Source of the DNA: Rhyacophila brunnea
Lineage: Eukaryota; Arthropoda; Insecta; Trichoptera; Rhyacophilidae
Length of the DNA stretch: 64,000 nucleotides
Direction: 5' to 3'
Assembly (NCBI GenBank): GCA_022495005.1
Contig: JAGYXB010001353.1
Span: 86,662-150,661 of the forward strand
Shown: positions 56,176-64,000 of the stretch, piece after piece
How positions within the stretch are numbered: position 1 is the first letter of the stretch
How the letters are laid out: every line of letters begins with the position of its first letter
The notes under the pieces: generated by a model
Databases searched by the model: none
What the model was told of the DNA's origin: nothing
Seen by the model: only the letters and a program-made list of their open reading frames with translations
Translations under genes and position numbers: made by a program

Positions 56176-58692
56176 TGACATGACCCGGCTCACGGCTAGC
56201 TCAATAATGCTACCGGGCCGTCACTGAGGAGACTAGGGATGAACTAGGAGGGTGGATCTCCTTTGTAGTATCACAACTTTTGAATTCCCAAATAAAACTC
56301 TCAGCTGGTATGGTACCGAATTTATTCAGGTTCTAGAGTTCACGGTTTCACAATAAAGTTAACTGTCATTGTTCCCGTAATTAAATCTCATTAAAGTGTC
56401 AGTAAACTATTTATTTGTTCACTATAGGATCTCTGTGAAATCTTTCACAAGTTTCCAAAAAGTCACACCTAACTCGGGGAATGTATACGCAGATATTCTT
56501 TGAATATTTTTGTTTCACGAAATATTTTCTCGTAAGAAAAATTATAATTTATTCTTTAGGCACATAGTATTGGGTTTATAAAAAGAATAGAATTTATTTT
56601 ATTGTTGTTTACAAATTTTATTTATGTTTACAGCATGTTTACAAATATTTATTTGTGTTTACAAACTTGTTTACAAAAGGTTTGTTTATGTTTACAAACT
56701 TATTTACTCAAATTTGTTTTTATAATTATGTTTACTTAATAAAGTTTCAAAAATTTATTTTATAATTCCGAAATGATTTTTAAAATTTATTATTACAAAC
56801 TGAGTTAATTAATTTGTTTTTATAAAACAAATCCGATCACGTAATTTATTCCGATTACGTCACCTCGTATGATGCGTAATGAAAAAAAAGAAATTACTCC
56901 GCGACGTGCGTCACTACCGGCAGATACGTGGTATTCGCGTTACGTTTCACCCGCCGAAGGGGTCTTACTTGTACGTATGTATCGCGAATGTACTGAGAAC
57001 CATGTCTCGCAAACTTGCAGTGAGGACTGCTGCTTGCTGAAGATCGCTGGTGAAGAGTGTTGAAACTAATGAATATTCGGGAAAAAGTGTCACCTTTTAT
57101 ACCCTCAGGATGAAGTTTTAATAAGAAACAGTCCGTAAAGGATAGCAGATCTATATCTTTCTCTCACGAGATAAATTTACGTATATCTCCCGTTCCTGAC
57201 AACTTTCTAATAGAGTTATCTTCTACTTTAGTCGGGTTAAATTTACTCTACTTTATTTCCGCAAAATTAAATCTCAATAGTGGTGTTTTAAACACCCTCT
57301 AGAACAAGTTTCTCAAATGCGTAGTTACGATGACGTAAGCAAAATAGTTGATTTTATATAATTTTTCGTGTTTAAACGAAGGGGAAAGTTTTTAACTTTC
57401 CAATGAGGTATCGGAATAGGTAATCGTGTACTAGATAAGGGGATGGCAGTCTTTAAATTTAAAACGTCAAAACGAAAGGGTGACACCCACGTCCTAGTTC
57501 TTTCCACCACTCTTGGCCTTTTTAGGCCAATAGAATTTTACTAAGTTTTAATAAAACTATTTGGTCGCGCAGAAACTTTCTCATTCGATATTTACCTTTC
57601 GGACGAATATAATTACGTGAAAATACTATAATATTATACTTAACATTTCTACTTAAGTATATATATGTTTGATCTTAACAAGATGTTAATTATGAGCAGT
57701 TACTAACCTATTTAATCTTTCATGGTAACTTTTACATAGTAATTTGAATGCAACCTTTAATCTATTTTTATCTCGCAAGTCAACACAGCTGGGCCGCGTA
57801 TTTCATTGAAATAGATTTTCTTTAAAGTTCAAGGTTGCGTGTTAATTTGTGTTTTTAGTTGCGATATTTGATTCCTTTATTTACCTAGGATGCGACTAAG
57901 ATTTATTATTGTTTATGGGTAGAAACCCATCTATACCAAAATCTCAAGTTTTTCCAATTGTTACTTTTATAACATTTATTATAGTTAGCGAGTTATAGTA
58001 TTAACAAAATCTATAGTTATAATTACGCGTCTATAAATATAGGTACGCGTTTACAGTATTTTTATAATGATAGTTCGCTTCTATTTTGTTTCAATAAAAT
58101 TAGTGTTAAAATTCATCGCTCATAATTGCACAGTACATAAATTTATAAATGTTGAATTTTCTTTTCCAATTTTCATACATTTCCCTTACTCATATAAAAA
58201 TTATTCAAGCATGTACTTGTCAAATTTTACGTAAACAATCTTTCCCATAACTTATTTTCTAAGTTTAATGGAGATTACCCGGAAATTTATATTCAAAATA
58301 GATCGCGTTGAAATTTCACGACGTGACATTTCGAGGCCTGTGTGTGTGTTCCAATTACACTTGAGCAGTCTCGATTTTCTGAGGCGAAAATTTTTACGTA
58401 AAATTTTTATTACATTTACAAAAGAAAAGGTTAACAACATACATTTTACTTCCTATTACTAAACGATTACGCTACTGGTTACCTGTTCATGGTCTTTTTC
58501 GACCATTTCATTCTTGCTCCTTCCATAGTTTAGAACCATGGGACTTATATATCCTGTTTGTACCTTGTCGTGAGGTTGTCGCACGGTTATTGAGAAGTAG
58601 AATTGACTACAAGGCTAGATTTGTATAGTTATGTCGTTAAACCATACTCTGCCACAAACACTAACTGAAGGTCGGCGTTTCTGTTCGTGTCA
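56176..58692. mobile_element. 2.5 kb TGACA...TGTCA element, copy B, inside TTAGG
   Basis: Same limits as copy A (GGTTAG|TGACATGACCCGGC ... TTCGTGTCA|TTAGG) and colinear with it over the whole length, with roughly nine bases in ten identical by eye and scattered small indels. The left terminal hairpin keeps its stem although several bases changed (CCCGGCT...ACCGGGCCGTCACT). CTTTTATACCCTCAGGAT is kept near 57096. Small frames differ between copies, so no protein is conserved. Confidence 0.7.
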
Positions 58693-58722
58693 TTAGGTTA
58701 GGTTAGGTTAGGTTAGGTTAGG
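58693..58722 (+). repeat. TTAGG telomere repeat, 6 units
   Basis: Between copy B and T4. Confidence 0.95.
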
Positions 58723-59850
58723 TTTTTTTTTTTTTTTTTTTTTATATGGGAGTTGCATTTATTATTGACCTTGCTTATTATGTACAAGGTTTGTAGATCT
58801 TCAATTGGAGTTTTCTTTATTTATAAGCCTTTATTTTTTAACTATATAGTGTTGGGATCAGGAGGGATATTCTACTGTGGGTCTTAACAGGAACTTCTCC
58901 GCATTTGCTCTTGTGAAGAGGAAACCACAGAAAACTCTTCAGGAGAAGACGGACTGTTGACAGAAATCACCAAGCCTTCCGTTTCACTTGAAGAGTGTTC
59001 GGCATTTTGTGTCCTGGCTTTGTTTATTTTGCCAATATCCTGCACTATTTTGATCATGTATGATACTACCTTTCGTGATAGTTCCTTGTGAACTATCACG
59101 GATCCGATGTCGCATAGGTCCTCATCTAGACTCCTGCATCGCGCCTCCAGCTGCTGTCTTTGGAAGCTGAAAATGGGGCAATGCATAAAAAGATGAGGGA
59201 CATCTTGAGGGGTCATATCATCACACGGGCAGCTGTCGATCTCGGAGAGCTTAAATCGATGCAGGTAGCTCATGAACCCACCGTGATCCGTGAGGAATTG
59301 TGTGAGTTCAAAGCCAACTTCCTGCATTCTCCTGAAATCAAAGGCATGGAAAATTGTTGGGAAAAACATTTTAGTAATATTTCCTGACGTTTCTTTCAAA
59401 TATCGATCATTCCATGGTTGAAGAGTCCTGCTTTTTATTTTCCTTTTGGCAAAACTGAGCGGAAACTTGGCAAAATCTGGGGCCGTCTTTTTAAGAGTAG
59501 CCTCTCGAGCCTTTTCGTCCGCTTTTTCATTTCCTAGGATTCCGCAGTGACTCCTTATCCAGCCGATGTACACGTTCTGTTTTCTGCATCGTAGTTCCTG
59601 GATATCAGTTTTAATGTCCATGACAATAGGATTGACCGAATTTCGGTCCGTTATTGCATGGACGCCTGATTTGCAGTCTGTCAAGATCGTTATTTGTTTC
59701 CATCTGTTTGGTGATTTCTTTTGAACGTAGCTCAAAGCTTCTCGGATCGCCAGGAGTTCCGCCTGAAACACTGAGCAGACGTCGTCGAGTTTGATCTTTC
59801 TCGACGGCAACTCTCTCACGCCATCGTAAGGTACAAATGCTGCACCCACT
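58723..59850 (-). mobile_element. TRAS/SART-like fragment T4, 3' 1.1 kb
   Basis: Long T-run (about 20), then sequence almost identical to the 3' end of T2. It is cut inside RNase H at ...VGAAFV and joined CACT|GGTTAGG. It retains the 25 bp missing from T2. Confidence 0.9.
58884..59850 (-). pseudogene. T4 ORF2 C-terminus (RNase H and CCHC tail)
   Basis: An open frame of 321 codons from the truncation point. It has FQAELLAIREAL, ILTDCKSG, GILGNEKADEKA, then CPCDDMTPQDVPHLFMHC and a serine-rich tail ending near 58884. It shows the undamaged C-terminus of the T2 family. No start codon of its own. Confidence 0.85.
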
Positions 59851-59942
59851 GGTTAGGTTAGGTTAGGTTAGGTTAGGTTAGGTTAGGTTAGGTTAGGTTA
59901 GGTTAGGTTAGGTTAGGTTAGGTTAGGTTAGGTTAGGTTAGG
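59851..59942 (+). repeat. TTAGG telomere repeat, about 18 units, pure
   Basis: Uninterrupted GGTTA units between T4 and T5. Confidence 0.97.
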
Positions 59943-61401
59943 TTTTTTTTTTTATTATGACATAAAGGGTACCTTGCTTGCTATGTACAAGGTTTCGGAT
60001 CTGGAAGGGTAATGATTTTACTTGGAGCTAGCTTTTGTGTAGGGAACAGCTTGACGTTTGGCTATGGCCTTGCTGGGAACTTCTCCGCATTCGCTTTTGA
60101 GACATAGGGAACCATAGAAACCTATGTCAGAGAAGACGGAACTTAAGCTTATTAGACACTTAAGGGACCTTCCAGCCATCGCATGATGGTTGGCTTTTTG
60201 TTTTTCTATCTATCTTTCCTATTCCTGCTCAGTGATACTTACTCCTTTATTCAACTCTTTTAGTTGCCTAACTATCTGAACAACAAACCTTTCAAATTCC
60301 TCTGCTGCTTGTCTGCTTCTGAAAATGTCATGAAAATCTATCTTTGCAGATTTAAGCGCCATTTGGAACTTGTATCTCAGCAAGTCAAACATCGGGCATT
60401 CCCTCAAAATGTGAGGGACGTCCTGCGTGATGTTACCATCACACTGACAGCCGTCTGCTTGACTCACTTTGAATCTGCAAAGGTATTCATTGAAGGCTCC
60501 ATGGCCGGTGAAGATCTGCGTTGTTTCGAAGCTCGGCTTAGAGAAATTCTGGTAGCTGAAGGCATCCAAAATGTTTGGGAAAAACATTTTCGTAATCTTT
60601 CCCGTACTTGAGGCTCTGTAGCGATCGTTCCAGGTGTCGAGGGTACTTTCCTTAAGTTTTCTCTTCGCATAGCTGAGTGGAAATTTATCGTACGTTGGTG
60701 CCGTCTTTTTACGCGTAGCATCTTTTGCTTTGGCGTCGGCTCTTTCATTTCCGCTTAGGCCTACGTGGGCTCTGATCCAGCAAATTTCCACTGTCAGTCC
60801 AGTCTCTCCTATCGCTCTCAGCTTTCGCTGGGCGTCCGCGACAAGAGGATTGACGGATACAGATGCTATGCTTTGTGCCCCAGACTTGCAATCCGTGAGG
60901 ATTCTTGCAATTTTCCAGGGTTTTCGTTTTTTGAGGATCCAATCTAAGGCGCTATTCATTGCCGTCAATTCCGCCTGGAATATCGAGCAACAGTCAGCTA
61001 ACTTGAGTGTTCTCGCCTGGTATTCTTTACCCTTTTCACATGGAACTATTGCTGCGCCTACTTTTCCATCCAGGACACTACCGTCCGTGAAGATTCTCAG
61101 TTCTTCATCCTCTATGTCTGGGACGTCTTGGTCCCAGTAGCGGACGGTTTGTGTCATACGCGTGGATGGATGCGGGAGATCATAGAATCGTTCAACTCCT
61201 TGGTATCTTCTATCCGAAGGCAAGAAGTTTGTTTTTCCTGATCGTTTAATTTTGGAGATCGCGATACGTTCTTTAATCTTGAGGTCCAGTGGAGTGAATC
61301 CTGTGAGTGCCTGAGCTGATGTCAGGGAGACTGTCCGGTAGCCACGGCAAGCTCTGATGGCCATCTGCCTTTGGAGTGCGTCCAGTTTCTTCTTGTTTGT
61401 C
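59943..61401 (-). mobile_element. TRAS/SART-like fragment T5, third lineage
   Basis: Short T-run, 3' untranslated region of about 265 bp, then the last 390 codons of ORF2, cut at TTGTC|GGTTAGG. The protein resembles T2 in layout but differs at many positions, so this is a third family. Confidence 0.88.
60219..61401 (-). pseudogene. T5 ORF2 C-terminus (RNase H and CCHC), open
   Basis: A continuous frame from the truncation to the stop at 60219. MAIRACRGYRTVSLTSAQAL (RT connection), RIFTDGSVLDGKVGAAIV, FQAELTAMNSAL, LTDCKSGAQSI, RAHVGLSGNERADAKA give a complete RNase H active-site set, then CQCDGNITQDVPHILREC. No frame damage, which suggests a young insertion although it lacks the catalytic RT and endonuclease. 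Confidence 0.85.
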
Positions 61402-61433
61402 GGTTAGGTTAGGTTAGGTTAGGTTAGGTTAGG
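61402..61433 (+). repeat. TTAGG telomere repeat, 6 units
   Basis: Between T5 and T6. Confidence 0.95.
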
Positions 61434-61718
61434 TTTTTTTTTTTTTTTTTTTATTATGACATAAAGGGTACCTTGCTTGCTATGTACAAGGTTTCGGATC
61501 TGGAAGGGTAATGATTTTACTTGGAGCTAGCTTTTGTGTAGGGAACAGCTTGACGTTTGGCTATGGCCTTGCTGGGAACTTCTCCGCATTCGCTTTTGAG
61601 ACATAGGGAACCATAGAAACCTATGTCAGAGAAGACGGAACTTAAGCTTATTAGACACTTAAGGGACCTTCCAGCCATCGCATGATGGTTGGCTTTTTGT
61701 TTTTCTATCTATCTTTCT
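61434..61718 (-). mobile_element. TRAS/SART-like fragment T6, 3' tail of the T5 lineage
   Basis: A T-run of about 20, then about 267 bp that I find identical, base for base, to the T5 3' region; similarity stops at CTATCTATCTTTC, just before the T5 coding stop. The right side is not TTAGG but unknown sequence. Confidence 0.88.
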
Positions 61719-62294
61719 ATGAGCTCTATGAGCTTGAGAATCCGGCAAGAGACTTCGACGCACGGGCAAGTTTTCGAAGAAAATTAAATCTTGAACACAA
61801 AAGATTTTTCCGGGAGTTTTCCGGATTTTACTGGATTTTTCCGAGCTTTTCCGACATTGTAGGTGTACGGACTTCGGAATGAGTTTTCCGGAGTTTTCCA
61901 GCACACTATCGCCGGGAGCACGTCCGATCACTGTCAATGTTAAACTAAGACTAAAAGTAGGTATTTAAAAAAAAAATCGGTATGTAAAAGAGTTGATAGG
62001 TAATAGTAAGAAACGAAATAAACAAATTGTCACAAGAATATTTGACACTTTAAATTGTACACATAACCTCACTTTCGGCAATGCCGAACACGTGGTTAAC
62101 ACACAAAACTTAATATCCTAGGAATCCCTCAGGATAATTTAAAAATAACACTCACACATATATATTACTCTTGTATTTTCACTTTACGGCAAAAAGAATT
62201 TGTAAAAACAACGTAGTTTTCGAGATATGGATTTTTTAATGGAGAGAAGGCAAACATGCGTGTGGTTCCCTGCAAGATAAAAAAAAGCAACTGG
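61719..62294. other. unassigned segment between T6 and the long TTAGG array
   Basis: A CCGGAG/TTTTCCG-rich part (61790-61900) is followed by A+T-rich DNA. No frame with a known motif. It could be the 5' part of a rearranged T6 or a separate insertion. Confidence 0.35.
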
Positions 62295-62427
62295 GTTAGG
62301 TTAGGTTAGGTTAGGTTAGGTTAGGTTAGGTTAGGTTAGGTTAGGTTAGGTTAGGTTAGGTTAGGTTAGGTTAGGTTAGGTTAGGTTAGGTTAGGTTAGG
62401 TTAGGTTAGGTTAGGTTAAGGTTAGGT
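62295..62427 (+). repeat. TTAGG telomere repeat, about 26 units
   Basis: A nearly pure GGTTA run with one TTAAGG variant at about 62417; the longest in the window. Confidence 0.97.
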
Positions 62428-64000
62428 TATGTACTATAGAATTGGAGGAAAAAAGTTCTATAAATGTTCTAAATAAGTTCTATAAAAGTTCTGAGACTTA
62501 GAAGTTCTAGGATTTTTGAGCAAGTTAGGTTAGGTTAGGTTAGGTTAGGTTATGTACTATAGAATTGGAGGAAAAAAGTTCTATATTTGTACTAAATAAG
62601 TTCTATAAAAGTTCTAAGACTTAGAAGTTCTAGGATTTTGGAGCAAGTTAGGTTAGGTTAGGTTAGGTAGGTTATGTACTATAGATTTGGAGGAAAAAAG
62701 TTCTATATTTGTACTAAATAAGTTCTATAAAAGTTCTAAGACTTAGAAGTTCTAGGATTTTGGAGCAAGTTAGGTTAGGTTAGGTTATACTATAGAATTG
62801 GAGGAAAAAAGTTCTATATTTGTACTAAATAAGTTCTATAAAAGTTCTAAGACTTAGAATTTCTAGAAATTTGGAGCTAGGTAGGTTAGGTTAGGTTAGG
62901 TTAGGTTATGTACTATAGAATTGGAGAAAAAAAGTTCTATAAATGTTCTAAATAAGTTCTATAAAAGTTCTGAGACTTAGAAGTTCTAGGATTTTGGAGC
63001 AAGTTAGGTTAGGTTAGGTTAGGTTAGGTTATGTACTATAGAATTGGAGGAAAAAAGTTCTATATTTGTACTAAATAAGTTCTATTAAAGTTCTAAGACT
63101 TAGAAGTTCTAGGATTTTGGAGCAAGTTAGGTTAGGTTAGGTTAGGTTAGGTTATGTACTATAGATTTGGAGGAAAAAAGTTCTATATTTGTACTAAATA
63201 AGTTCTATAAAAGTTCTAAGACTTAGAATTTCTAGAAATTTGGAGCTAGGTAGGTTAGGTTAGGTTATGTACTATAGAATTGGAGGAAAAAAGTTCTATA
63301 TTTGTACTAAATAAGTTCTATAAAAGTTCTAAGACTTAGAAGTTCTAGGATTTTGGAGCAAGTTAGGTTAGGTTAGGTTAGGTTAGGTTATGTACTATAG
63401 ATTTGGAGGAAAAAAGTTCTATATTTGTACTAAATAAGTTCTATAAAAGTTCTAAGACTTAGAAGTTCTAGGATTTTGGAGCAAGTTAGGTTAGGTTAGG
63501 TTAGGTTAGGTTATGTACTATAGAATTGGAGGAAAAAAGTTCTATATTTGTACTAAATAAGTTCTATAAAAGTTCTGAGACTTAGAAGTTCTAGGATTTT
63601 GGAGCAAGTTAGGTTAGGTTAGGTTAGGTTAGGTTAGGTACTATAGAATTGGAGGAAAAAAGTTCTATATTTGTACTAAATAAGTTCTATAAAAGTTCTA
63701 AGACTTAGAATTTCTAGAAATTTGGAGCTAGGTAGGTTAGGTTAGGTTAGGTTAGGTTATGTACTATAGAATTGGAGGAAAAAAGTTCTATATTTGTACT
63801 AAATAAGTTCTATAAAAGTTCTGAGACTTAGAAGTTCTAGGATTTTGGAGCAAGTTAGGTTAGGTTAGGTTAGGTTAGGTTATGTACTATAGAATTGGAG
63901 GAAAAAAGTTCTATAAATGTTCTAAATAAGTTCTATAAAAGTTTTGAGACTTAGAATTTCTAAAAATTTGGAGCAAGTTAGGTTAGGTTAGGTTAGGTTA
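62428..64000 (+). repeat. composite satellite: about 97-bp unit plus 2-5 TTAGG, 13 units
   Basis: Units start with TATGTACTATAGA at about 62428, 62551, 62673, 62786, 62907, 63030, 63153, 63266, 63389, 63512, 63637, 63758 and 63881, so the period is about 113-125. Each contains GAGGAAAAAAGTTCTATA, three further GTTCTA words, the dyad TTCTAAGACTTAGAA and ends GGAGCAAG or GGAGCTAGG before TTAGG repeats. The array runs off the right edge. Variants (AAATGTTC or ATTTGTAC; AGAATTGG or AGATTTGG; GCAAG or GCTAGG) are distributed non-randomly. Confidence 0.95.

Overview
The window reads as insect nuclear DNA: A+T-rich, with intron-bearing genes, a ZAD-type C2H2 zinc-finger gene (an arthropod-specific architecture) and many runs of TTAGG, the arthropod telomere repeat. 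The dense mix of hAT, piggyBac and 'VPKKDQC'-type transposons would fit a hemipteran, but that is inference and the order is not fixed by anything I can see. No rRNA, tRNA, CRISPR array or bacterial-style operon was recognised.

Left part (1-16 kb): the only clear host gene is a six-exon minus-strand gene (4046-15178) predicted to encode a 525-residue ZAD plus ten-finger C2H2 protein. Its splice sites and phases all agree. Its introns hold mobile DNA: a 4.4 kb terminal-inverted-repeat element with a decayed transposase, a foldback element with a TTAGG-like centre, a hAT remnant and several small inverted-repeat elements. Positions 1-4045 hold decayed transposon debris, including a broken 'DTDV...TGCDTTS' family gene cut by a piggyBac-like end.

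Middle part (16-29 kb): a complete-looking hAT transposon (16252-19102) has an uninterrupted 693-codon ZMYM1/DUF4371-type transposase, matching ends and a perfect 8-bp target duplication, inserted in what looks like a coding exon. It is followed by a hAT-like MITE, a very strong 85-bp-arm hairpin, a GC-rich duplicated tract, a second decayed 'VPKKDQC'-type transposon (24009-27618), a 759-bp hAT relic with a perfect 8-bp duplication, and an RTE-type LINE fragment.

Right part (29-64 kb) looks subtelomeric. It has an R1-clade retrotransposon on the plus strand without TTAGG flanks, inverted arrays of a roughly 10-bp GGCTGAATT-type repeat, pieces of a Jockey-like element on both sides of R1-clade, piggyBac and pogo sequence, and then from 43.6 kb a chain of modules embedded in TTAGG. 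These modules are six minus-strand TRAS/SART-like insertions (one near full length, 46311-52144), all joined to TTAGG in the same orientation and nearly the same phase, and two copies of a 2.5 kb non-coding element (TGACA...TGTCA) inserted after TTAG. From 62.3 kb there is a long TTAGG run and 13 units of a roughly 97-bp satellite, each separated by 2-5 TTAGG repeats. Every clear TTAGG array has the G-rich strand on plus, so the chromosome end, if this array is terminal, should lie to the right.

The most unusual items are the 2.5 kb telomere-inserted element, the TTAGG-interleaved satellite with mixed unit types, the mirror-image satellite blocks at 33.2-34.8 and 43.06-43.58 kb, and the foldback element with a telomere-like loop. 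Family assignments rest on motifs read by eye; no database search was possible.
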